Origin: Phycisphaerae bacterium
Lineage (GTDB): Bacteria > Planctomycetota > Phycisphaerae > Sedimentisphaerales > Anaerobacaceae
Assembly: GCA_030609625.1 (NCBI GenBank)
Contig: JAUWBX010000087.1
Location: forward strand, 1-7,355
Reading direction: 5' to 3'
Length of the DNA stretch: 7,355 nt
Under the pieces are notes generated by a model. That model ran no database searches. It worked only from the letters and a program-made list of their open reading frames with translations, and was not told the origin of the DNA. The position numbers and the translations under genes are program-made. Below, piece after piece: positions 1 through 5,744 of this stretch (its first letter is position 1; each line of letters begins with the position of its first letter).

Positions 1-516
1 ATAAACGACAGCATATACGGGTCAGATTTTTCTAAGGACACTCTGCGATTGACGCTGCTTCGGTCTGCTGCTTATGCCGCAGACCAGTGGCCCAATATAC
101 CTCAGGACCGCTTTCTGCCGAGAATGGAGCAGGGCCAAAGATTGTTCAGGTTCTGGTTTAATGGCGGTAGAGTCAGAGAAAGACTTGAGAGAATTGATCG
201 CGAGGCTTTGGTGAAAAACGAAAAGCCCTTCGTTGTGCCGTTCTTTCCTTCGGGAAAAGGTAAGAAGCCAAATCGGTTAGCAGTTTTGAGTGATGACGTA
301 ATTCAGATTACCGCCATCAAACGTGCCCAAAGCAACAACGACCTGATTATCAGGCTCTTTGAGCCTACAGGCAAGAGCAGAACAACCGTGTTGTCTTTGC
401 CTTTTATGAATAGAAAAATACCGGTTGCCCTGGGAGGCTTTGAGATAAGGACTTTGAGGGTCAAACTTGGAACAGGAAAAGTGATGAATACCAACCTTCT
501 CGAGAGACCGATGTGA
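1..516 (+). CDS. GH38 alpha-mannosidase, C-terminal part (5'-truncated by window edge)
   Basis: The frame is open from base 1, so this is the last 171 codons of a much longer gene (GH38 enzymes are usually 800-1,100 aa). The first residues read INDSIYGSDFSKDTLRLTLL, followed by RSAAYA, then PQDRF and GQRLFRFWFNGG. These match the conserved ND-x-KYG / LRLSLLRSP / QG-x-H(R)-x-F-x-Y(F) blocks of the GH38 C-terminal beta domain. The final part (VLSDDVIQITAIKRA, LIIRLFEPTG) is the terminal beta-sandwich typical of the family. The family hydrolyses alpha-mannosidic bonds; the catalytic Asp and zinc ligands lie upstream of the window. The stop TGA is 3 nt before the next ATG, so it is probably co-transcribed with the aldo/keto reductase. 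The TTG at 49 is only an internal codon. Family call is confident from recalled motifs; linkage specificity cannot be told. Confidence 0.85.
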   Translation: MNDSIYGSDFSKDTLRLTLLRSAAYAADQWPNIPQDRFLPRMEQGQRLFRFWFNGGRVRERLERIDREALVKNEKPFVVPFFPSGKGKKPNRLAVLSDDVIQITAIKRAQSNNDLIIRLFEPTGKSRTTVLSLPFMNRKIPVALGGFEIRTLRVKLGTGKVMNTNLLERPM

Positions 517-519
517 AGA

Positions 520-1428
520 ATGGCTGATGAACTCGAAGGCGATTACTACTCCAAAAACCCCGCAAGACTTCGACAGAGAAAGTACGGTCAGACCGGTGTG
601 AAGTTGTCAATCATCGGTTTCGGTGGGATCGTGGTGGATGGTGCGGAGCAGCAGCATGCCAATCGTGTGGTGGCTGAGGCTTTTGAAAAAGGAGTGAATT
701 ACTTTGACGTGTCACCGACTTACGGCGACGCGGAGTTGAAACTCGGCCCAGCACTGGAACCATATCGTAAAAAGGTATTTCTGGCATGCAAGACCGGACA
801 GCGCAGGCGAGAAGGTGCATCAGAAGAGTTGAAGGAGTCGCTCAAGCGATTACGTACCGATTACTTTGACCTTTATCAGCTTCACTCAATTACAGACGTC
901 AAAAACGATGTAGATGCTGTTTTTGCCAAAGGTGGGGCAATCGAGGTATTTCTCGAAGCAAAAAAACAGGGGCGGATTCGTTATCTTGGTTTTTCTGCCC
1001 ATTCTGAGGAAGCAGCTCTCGCTGCCATGGAGCGGTATGATTTCGATTCTGTCTTATTCCCCATTAATTTCGCCACATTCTATAAAGGCGATTTCGGCCC
1101 CAAAGTAATTGCTGCCGCAAAATCCAAAGGAGTGGCAAGACTGGCACTGAAGTCTCTGGCACGGCAGCAATGGCCACAGGGTGACCCGTCACACAAACAA
1201 TACCCGAAGTGCTGGTATCAACCTCTTACTGAACGGGAAGAGGCAAGGTTGGGGCTGTACTTTACCCTTAGCCAACCTATAACAACTGCTATACCACCAG
1301 GGGAAGAGTCGCTGTTTCGTATGGCTTTGGATCTGGCCTTGAATTTCAAGCCGATATCGACACGGGATTTGGAAAAAGTCAAACAAATGGCGGAGTCTCT
1401 GAATCCCATTTTTCAAGCCGAAGCATGA
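520..1428 (+). CDS. aldo/keto reductase, probably NAD(P)H-dependent
   Basis: A 302-aa protein with the AKR (beta/alpha)8 fold. The start is RKYGQTGVKLSIIGFGG (about residues 20-36). The catalytic tetrad is complete: D63 and Y68 (in YFDVSPTYGD), K91 (LACKTG) and H122 (YQLHS). Further family signatures are LKRLRTDYFDLYQLHS (108-123), GRIRYLGFSAHS (151-162) and a C-terminal TTAIPPGEESL (255-265), the usual cofactor-contact region. There is no signal peptide, and the CxxC motifs of ferredoxin-like AKRs are absent, so it should be a cytoplasmic carbonyl/sugar reductase of the length usual for the family. The ATG lies 3 nt after the GH38 stop and has only a poor Shine-Dalgarno (GAGA), suggesting translational coupling. 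Pairing with a mannosidase hints at reduction or oxidation of a released sugar, but the substrate is unknown. Confidence 0.9.
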   Translation: MADELEGDYYSKNPARLRQRKYGQTGVKLSIIGFGGIVVDGAEQQHANRVVAEAFEKGVNYFDVSPTYGDAELKLGPALEPYRKKVFLACKTGQRRREGASEELKESLKRLRTDYFDLYQLHSITDVKNDVDAVFAKGGAIEVFLEAKKQGRIRYLGFSAHSEEAALAAMERYDFDSVLFPINFATFYKGDFGPKVIAAAKSKGVARLALKSLARQQWPQGDPSHKQYPKCWYQPLTEREEARLGLYFTLSQPITTAIPPGEESLFRMALDLALNFKPISTRDLEKVKQMAESLNPIFQAEA

Positions 1429-1474
1429 GTTATTCGTAAGCTCAGAGGACATTTCCTTGTCGCATGACAGGCAC

Positions 1475-1606
1475 CTAATTAGTTCCTGTTGCGGAAACAG
1501 TATTTGTCATTCCCGCGAAAGCGGGAATCCAGTTTTTTGCTCTGGACCCCTGCTTTCGCAGGGGTGACATCGTCGATTTTCGTTTTCCGCAACAGATACT
1601 AATTAG
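1475..1606. repeat. MITE/REP-like nested palindrome element (132 bp)
   Basis: The whole segment is nearly self-complementary. The outer arms are 1475-1499 and 1582-1606: CTAATTAG at both edges, then CTGTTGCGGAAA on the left, mirrored by TTTCCGCAACAG on the right. Inside are two 28-nt units, 1505-1532 and 1542-1569, inverted to each other apart from a few compensated positions. Each folds alone: ATTCCCGC-GAAA-GCGGGAAT (1509-1528) and CCCCTGC-TTTC-GCAGGGG (1547-1564). The unit TGTCA..CCCGCGAAAGCGGG..TCCAG is a palindromic repeat I recall as scattered in many bacterial genomes. CTAATTAG is itself palindromic, so it may be part of the terminal inverted repeat or an 8-bp target duplication. The element has no coding capacity, so it would move only with a transposase supplied in trans. 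It starts 46 bp after the aldo/keto reductase. Confidence 0.75.
1509..1538 (+). terminator. possible intrinsic terminator for the GH38-AKR pair
   Basis: An 8-bp stem ATTCCCGC/GCGGGAAT with a GAAA loop (1509-1528) is followed by CCAG and six T residues (1533-1538). It lies 80 bp after the aldo/keto reductase stop. The 4-nt gap between stem and T-run weakens it, and it is part of the mobile palindrome, so any terminator role would be incidental. Confidence 0.3.
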
Positions 1607-1816
1607 ATACTTTTTCTACCATCTTTCGAAGGCGTGAGTGATCTTTATGATGAATTGAGATGAGGTAGATTGTCTTGACCAGACAACTTGTGCCCGATAA
1701 GAAGCTAATCTGATAGCTCATCACACACCTGAGCTATATTGAAGGCAAACATGGCAAAACCCGAATTAGTGAAATAATTTGACCTTGTTTAGATGATGCT
1801 GATTTGTTTTCTATAA
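1607..1816. other. non-coding stretch, no recognisable gene
   Basis: All three plus-strand frames are closed by frequent stops, and I recognise no domain, RNA or repeat. The last part (about 1840-1870 onward in another frame, KLGKKPKESK) may be frame-shifted upstream sequence of the transposase remnant that follows. Part or all of this stretch is therefore probably a decayed insertion sequence, but similarity upstream of position 1817 is too weak to claim. Confidence 0.4.
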
Positions 1817-2068
1817 AGTCCTTCCAATTCCCCCACAAGTTGGGCAAAAAGCCCAAAGAGAGTAAAGCAATGGTCATCACTGCCAACACTCCGGGTAAAA
1901 CTGATTAAGATCGGTGCCAAAGTGATAAGGCATTCAAGGTATGTGATATTTCAGATGGCAGAGGTGCTGGTTTCAAAAAGGTTGTTTCAGGAAATCCTTG
2001 ACAGTTCAAGTGATTTTCATAAGAGTATTGATGTCAGAAGGACTGAATTATGTTTTTTAGGGGTATAA
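1817..2068 (+). pseudogene. IS1380-family-like transposase, C-terminal remnant
   Basis: Between an in-frame TAA (1814-1816) and TAA (2066-2068) the frame reads 83 codons without a start. The recognisable part begins at about 1871 with WSSLPTLRVKLIKIGAKV, followed by IRHSRYVIFQMAEV and then SKRLFQEILD. This TLR-KLIKIGAKV-RHSRYV-FQMAEVAV-RLF-ILxRI pattern is, from memory, the C-terminal end of IS1380-type DDE transposases, where AEV is normally followed by AV rather than LV. The N-terminal and catalytic DDE regions are missing or scrambled upstream, so the product is not functional. Terminal inverted repeats of the original element were not found. It marks an old insertion between the aldo/keto reductase and the sulfatase. 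Family assignment is fairly good but unverified. Confidence 0.65.
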
Positions 2069-2160
2069 ATAGTAATGTCAGATTAGTCTATACTTTAGAG
2101 TCTGAAGGACGGCTTATTTCGTAATTATGAGTTTATTTTAGTATGCTCGTGAAGGTATTG

Positions 2161-2175
2161 GACAGAGGTTCTGTC
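2161..2175. promoter_or_regulatory. short perfect dyad upstream of the sulfatase
   Basis: GACAGA-GGT-TCTGTC is a 6-bp perfect inverted repeat with a 3-nt centre, 58 bp before the sulfatase ATG. It could be an operator half-site pair or a small hairpin in the leader. Only one copy is present and no factor is suggested, so this is tentative. Confidence 0.25.
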
Positions 2176-2220
2176 AGCAGCTCCTTAGATATTAAATCCC
2201 AGCCACTCTCAAACTTTTAC

Positions 2221-2227
2221 AAAGGAG
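2221..2227 (+). promoter_or_regulatory. Shine-Dalgarno of the sulfatase
   Basis: AAAGGAG lies 6 nt before the ATG at 2234 and is the best ribosome binding site in the window. It fixes the sulfatase start at the Met preceding the twin-arginine motif. Confidence 0.8.
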
Positions 2228-2233
2228 AAAAAT

Positions 2234-3718
2234 ATGAATAGAAGAGATTTTTTGAAAAATATCGGCATCTTATCAATAGGCATAAGCAGTCAACTTTCAG
2301 CCAAGAGTGCATTCGCTCGCCTGGCTGGTGAAGCGACACAAAGCAGCTCCAGGCCCAATATCGTGTTTATCCTTGCCGATGATTTTGGCTATAGCAGCTT
2401 AAACTCGTACGGAGCGGATAAAAACCTGGTGCGTACACCTCACATTGATCGAATTGCTGATGCAGGTATGCGTTTTACAGATGCATCTACGCCTGCTTCT
2501 ATATGCTCCCCCACCCGGTATGGTTTTTTAACCGGGCGGTATCCATGGCGTTCATCGCTTAAATCCGGGGTAGTAAATATTAAGGACCCTTTGCTGCCGA
2601 ATCCAAATACGGTAACCATTGCCGATTGGCTAAAAGAGCGAGGTTACAATACCGCAGCGATTGGAAAATGGCACTTAGGATACGGTGAAGGAGAACTTGG
2701 AAAACGTAATAACTTTACCGAAAAATGGTCTCCGGGACCACTTGATCTGGGATTTGACTATCACTTTGGAGTACCGCAAAACCATGGTGATAATTTTGGT
2801 GTATATATTGAAAATGACCATATCTACGGTTTGAGGAGCAAGAAGGTGCAGCCTTATTCCAAATCTTTCTATGGTTCTCAATACATGGGTTTCGATGCAC
2901 CACAGCGTGAAAACAAAAATGTGATGTCGGATTTGACGGATAAGACGGTTGAATGGTTAAAACAACAAAGCAATGAGAAACCTTTCTTCCTGTATTTTGC
3001 AGCGGTCGCAGTTCATCATCCAATTACACCGTCCGATTATATGAGAGGGATGAGCGATTGCGGCCCTTACGGAGATTTCATCCAGGACCTGGATCAGAGC
3101 ACCGGAAGGATACTTGAAACGCTGGAATACATGAATCTGATGGAGAATACCATTGTGATCTTTTCCAGTGATAATGGAGGGGACATTCCCAGGAAAGAAG
3201 ATGCCAGCAGGCCGGAAAATCAAGCGATTAAGCATGGCCTGAAGATCAACGGTGAACTTCGCGGCGACAAACATACTATCTGGGAAGGAGGGACCAGAGT
3301 TCCATTTATTGTTTCCTGGCCTGGAAAAGTGAAAGAAGGCACTGTTTCAAGCGATATGATCAATTTGGTCGATATTTTTGCAACGGTATGTGAAATTACC
3401 GATGGCAAGCTCCCAAATTCAAAAGATGTCGCTCCCGATAGTTTTAGCTTCCTGCCTTCGCTTACGCAATCAAAGAAAAAACATGAACGAATTTCAATGG
3501 TAACTGCCGATGTCAGAGGAACCCATGCCTTCCGCAGGGATAATTGGAAATATATTGATAACACATCTCCTCAAGGCAAAAAAAAGGGTAAGCCCCAGCT
3601 TTATGATCTGGCCGCCGACCCGTCAGAAAGCGTAAACCTTTATGATAAAAAACCTGGAATAGCTAAAAAATTATTAGATGAACTTAACAGGATCAGAAAA
3701 GTTCAATCGACCAGATAA
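2234..3718 (+). CDS. Tat-exported sulfatase (formylglycine-dependent, type I)
   Basis: A 494-aa complete enzyme that should hydrolyse sulfate esters, probably on glycans. The N-terminus MNRRDFLKNIG is a twin-arginine export signal followed by a hydrophobic stretch to about residue 28. The mature domain starts at RPNIVFILADDFGY, with metal ligands D49 and D50. The activation motif is CSPTR (C91-R95) followed by GFLTGR, matching C-x-P-x-R for conversion of Cys to formylglycine. Other active-site blocks are GKWHLG (K145, H147), AVHHP (H261), SSDNGG (D313, N314) and RGDKHTIWEGGTRVPFI (K346). The C-terminal YDLAADPSESVNLYD is the usual closing subdomain. All expected catalytic residues are present. 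The protein must be modified in the cytoplasm by FGE or anSME before Tat export. It sits alone in front of two broken genes. Substrate subfamily cannot be assigned by eye. Confidence 0.95.
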   Translation: MNRRDFLKNIGILSIGISSQLSAKSAFARLAGEATQSSSRPNIVFILADDFGYSSLNSYGADKNLVRTPHIDRIADAGMRFTDASTPASICSPTRYGFLTGRYPWRSSLKSGVVNIKDPLLPNPNTVTIADWLKERGYNTAAIGKWHLGYGEGELGKRNNFTEKWSPGPLDLGFDYHFGVPQNHGDNFGVYIENDHIYGLRSKKVQPYSKSFYGSQYMGFDAPQRENKNVMSDLTDKTVEWLKQQSNEKPFFLYFAAVAVHHPITPSDYMRGMSDCGPYGDFIQDLDQSTGRILETLEYMNLMENTIVIFSSDNGGDIPRKEDASRPENQAIKHGLKINGELRGDKHTIWEGGTRVPFIVSWPGKVKEGTVSSDMINLVDIFATVCEITDGKLPNSKDVAPDSFSFLPSLTQSKKKHERISMVTADVRGTHAFRRDNWKYIDNTSPQGKKKGKPQLYDLAADPSESVNLYDKKPGIAKKLLDELNRIRKVQSTR

Positions 3719-3759
3719 TGATAGAAATTTTATTCCCTATTTCTGAAGAAGGAAAAAAC

Positions 3760-3834
3760 ATGAAACAAACAAGGCGGAAGTTTTTACAGATGATCGGTCC
3801 CGGAGGAAGTGAGTTATGTTTTAAAAACGTGTAA
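3760..3834 (+). pseudogene. orphan Tat leader: truncated start of a second exported enzyme
   Basis: After the sulfatase stop and a GAAGGA ribosome binding site (about 3748-3753), an ATG opens MKQTRRKFLQMIGPGG. This is a textbook twin-arginine signal (TRRKFLQ) like that of the upstream sulfatase. The frame then runs only SELCFKNV before a TAA, 24 codons in total. No continuation of a Tat-exported enzyme is visible in any frame. A prepilin-like gene begins 35 bp further on, so the body of this gene appears to have been deleted, with the junction somewhere after about 3802. It was probably the second gene of the sulfatase operon. Confidence 0.6.
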
Positions 3835-3869
3835 ATGGGAAATGTGAAGTAAAATGTCTTGACGCTGAA

Positions 3870-4305
3870 ATGAGAAAAAAAGGTTTTACACTAATTGAAT
3901 TACTTGTAGTTATCGCGGTCATTGCTTTGTTACTGTCTATCCTTCTTCCCTCGTTGAGACAAGCCAGGAAGCAGGCCAGAGCGGTTGTTTGCAAATAGAA
4001 TCTTCACCAGTGGGCTCTGATCTGGAAAATGTATGTTGACGACAACAATGGTAAATTCAGTGACGGCGAGGGTTACACCTGGATTATGAGGTCAATGGGC
4101 CGCGGGGCTCCGCAGTTACTGGGAAGACCAAGACCGGCAGAAGCTGCTTAAATGCCCTTCAGCGGCAAGACCGCAGCCTGGCTTCGTACCGATATCAGCT
4201 TTCTATTGGGGCGGGCCCGACAGCACTTACCAAGTGGCTGATTCACCCCTGGTGGATGGGACCTACGACATAGTTCCCGGTTTGAAACTGTTGTTGTTTC
4301 ATTAA
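3870..4305 (+). pseudogene. prepilin-type N-terminal methylation protein, broken (TAG plus frameshift)
   Basis: ATG at 3870 starts MRKKGFTLIELLVVIAVIAL, continuing LLSILLPSLRQARKQARAVVCK. This is a type IV pilin/pseudopilin leader with the G|FTLIE cleavage site, the conserved Glu and a hydrophobic helix. A TAG at 3996-3998 interrupts after 42 codons. The same frame resumes with NLHQWALIWKMYVDDNNGKF, typical of the planctomycete/lentisphaeral prepilin-like family. At about 4101-4117 the reading moves by one base, probably one extra G in the GGGG at 4104-4107, and continues in the next frame as LRSYWEDQDRQKLLKCPSA and then FYWGGPDSTY, to TAA at 4303-4305. Intact relatives are, from memory, 200-300 aa with a similar YW-x-D...LL-CP block, so the 3' end also looks shortened. 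If translated, it gives only a 42-aa leader-helix peptide. Confidence 0.8.
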
Positions 4306-4403
4306 TCGAAGCGATCCCATTTATGATTTTTTCAAAGAGACTTTACGGGTGTATTCTGCCTTCGTACAGTGGTTCCATTGGCCCTCGACAAGCGCATTCT
4401 GAC
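4306..4403. other. gap between convergent blocks
   Basis: This 98-bp interval separates the plus-strand pseudogene from the 3' end of the minus-strand operon. I see no strong hairpin plus T-run for either strand and no coding signal. It may still contain decayed prepilin 3' sequence. Confidence 0.4.
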
Positions 4404-5732
4404 CTACTTGGGATCTACCTCTACTTTAATTGGCAGATTTGCCGTCGCCACCTTTCCTGAAGGATCGAATACATATATAAAAATTCGATAGTTGTCCTCC
4501 TCTTGAGGTAAGTTAATAATTGCAGTTGCATTCACGGCCAATTCTACTGCTCCTTTTATCGGTGGGGTTCTGTCTTCTCTGTCACCGCCCGTGCCGGGGT
4601 GGTCAGATACATCTTTTCTCAGATCCCATTTTATTGTCATTCTGTCACCATCCAGATCTGACGCATGGATTTTGCAGGTTATCTTTTCCAAAGTCTTGTA
4701 GATATGCTGCTCGTTTTTGTGTGATATCACTTCGATACCTTTTGCTTCAATCGTAGGTGCTCTATTGTCAGGCCAACTGCCCGTCCAAGCCCGTGTCATG
4801 GCATCAATCATCTCCGTAGGACTTCCATCAGGCAAGAACAGACAAAACCACGTATGTGTTTTTTCCTGCTTATTTCCCCACAAGAACACAAACGATCCGA
4901 GACAATTGGATTTATTGGCTATTCCTGCCAAATATGATTGATAGTAGAACAGTGCCTTCTGTGTGCTGGTATCTTCAATGGGAAGCCCCCACGGTGTTCG
5001 AGCCACCTCCCACCATCCGCGAGGCCCAAACTCAGGAATTATATATGGTTTTTTCCATCCCTGTTTCTTGATCTCATTAGGCACGTTTGGAAGGCCGCCG
5101 TAGCTGTTGATTCCAATGGCATCCAATCCAGGACAGTACTTTTCAATGTCCTTGAGCTTCATACCACTCTCACTGGACTCATTACCCAGCCCGGCAATTA
5201 CGGTTATCACCGGATGGTTCTTGTCTATCTGTTTGATCATCTCTGCGATCCGGTTGATTTCCTTCCATACGAGGATACGGTCTTCCTTGCTGGCATGATG
5301 TTCTACCTCGTTGCCAATCCCCCATATCAGAAGTGCCGGATGGTTCTTCAACGCCATCACTTCTTTGCGAATCTTCTCTCGCTGTCTGTAAAGCATTTCT
5401 GTGTCTTTATAATCAGCACCATGTCTGGGCAATGCTAAACTGAGTCCCATACAAACCATCAGTCTCTTCTCCTGTGCTTTGTCTAAATCCGCTTTCGAGC
5501 TTCTCCATGTACGTACAGAATTTCCTCCTGCCTTTACGAGAGCATCCAGATTCCGTACTCCGCCTGCACCGTTGATAAAAAACGGCTTACCATTGACTCG
5601 AAGTTCAAATCGTTCGTTGGTCTTGACGATCTTGACAACCGAGGGACCTTCTGTGCTTGTGTATTCTGCCGCTGAAAGCGTTGATACACAGATGGTTGTG
5701 ACAGTCAGAATGGAAAGGATTCTATTTTTGAT
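4404..5732 (-). CDS. secreted clan-A (GH2-like) glycoside hydrolase with C-terminal Ig-like domain; apparent ATC start
   Basis: Read from the ATC at 5732-5730 the product is 442 aa. Taking ATC as Met, the N-terminus is MKNRILSILTVTTICVSTLS, then AAE: a normal Sec signal peptide. Residues about 40-60 (FELRVNGKPFFINGAGG) resemble the entry strand of GH2 TIM barrels. NHPALLIWGIGNEVEH places the acid/base Glu at 142, after Asn141. PYIIPEFGPRGWWEV places the probable nucleophile Glu at 234. FVFLWGNKQEKTHTWFCLF closes the barrel. From about 320 an Ig/cadherin-like domain follows (APTIEA, HASDLDGDRMTIKWDL, TGGDREDRTPP, to IKVEVDPK). The N-terminal jelly-roll and Ig domains of classical GH2 are absent. 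The first ATG (5459) is 91 codons in and would remove the signal and early strands. The gene is 10 nt behind the isomerase-like gene in the same operon. Substrate unknown. Confidence 0.8.
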   Translation of the reverse strand: MKNRILSILTVTTICVSTLSAAEYTSTEGPSVVKIVKTNERFELRVNGKPFFINGAGGVRNLDALVKAGGNSVRTWRSSKADLDKAQEKRLMVCMGLSLALPRHGADYKDTEMLYRQREKIRKEVMALKNHPALLIWGIGNEVEHHASKEDRILVWKEINRIAEMIKQIDKNHPVITVIAGLGNESSESGMKLKDIEKYCPGLDAIGINSYGGLPNVPNEIKKQGWKKPYIIPEFGPRGWWEVARTPWGLPIEDTSTQKALFYYQSYLAGIANKSNCLGSFVFLWGNKQEKTHTWFCLFLPDGSPTEMIDAMTRAWTGSWPDNRAPTIEAKGIEVISHKNEQHIYKTLEKITCKIHASDLDGDRMTIKWDLRKDVSDHPGTGGDREDRTPPIKGAVELAVNATAIINLPQEEDNYRIFIYVFDPSGKVATANLPIKVEVDPK

Positions 5733-5738
5733 TTATCA

Positions 5739-5744
5739 CTCCTT
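5739..5744 (-). promoter_or_regulatory. Shine-Dalgarno that fixes the ATC start
   Basis: On the minus strand AAGGAG overlaps the TAA stop of the isomerase-like gene by two bases and is followed by a 6-nt spacer and then ATC (5732-5730). A TAA lies immediately upstream of ATC in the same frame, so the coding region cannot start earlier. Confidence 0.65.

Noticed and set aside
1505..1569. Start of a CRISPR array (two similar 28-nt units)
   Set aside because: The units are inverted relative to each other, only two exist, and the 9-nt gap is not a spacer.
1998..2026. TTGACA followed by an AT-rich block as a promoter for the sulfatase
   Set aside because: It lies inside the transposase remnant, the -10 match is poor and it is over 200 bp from the gene; chance is likely.
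2089..2094. TATACT as a -10 box upstream of the sulfatase
   Set aside because: No acceptable -35 sequence lies 16-18 bp upstream, and promoter consensus in this lineage is uncertain.
4938..5438. A 166-codon open frame on the plus strand opposite the glycosidase gene
   Set aside because: The minus strand carries clear catalytic motifs over the same bases; the plus-strand translation has no recognisable domain and no ribosome binding site.
4350..5672. Shared 12-mer GTGTATTCTGCC near 4350 and 5660
   Set aside because: Too short and isolated; the flanks do not match, so coincidence is the simplest explanation.
5724..5739. GTG start just after the isomerase stop for the glycosidase
   Set aside because: It opens a different frame that ends after five codons (GTG ATA AAT CAA AAA TAG).
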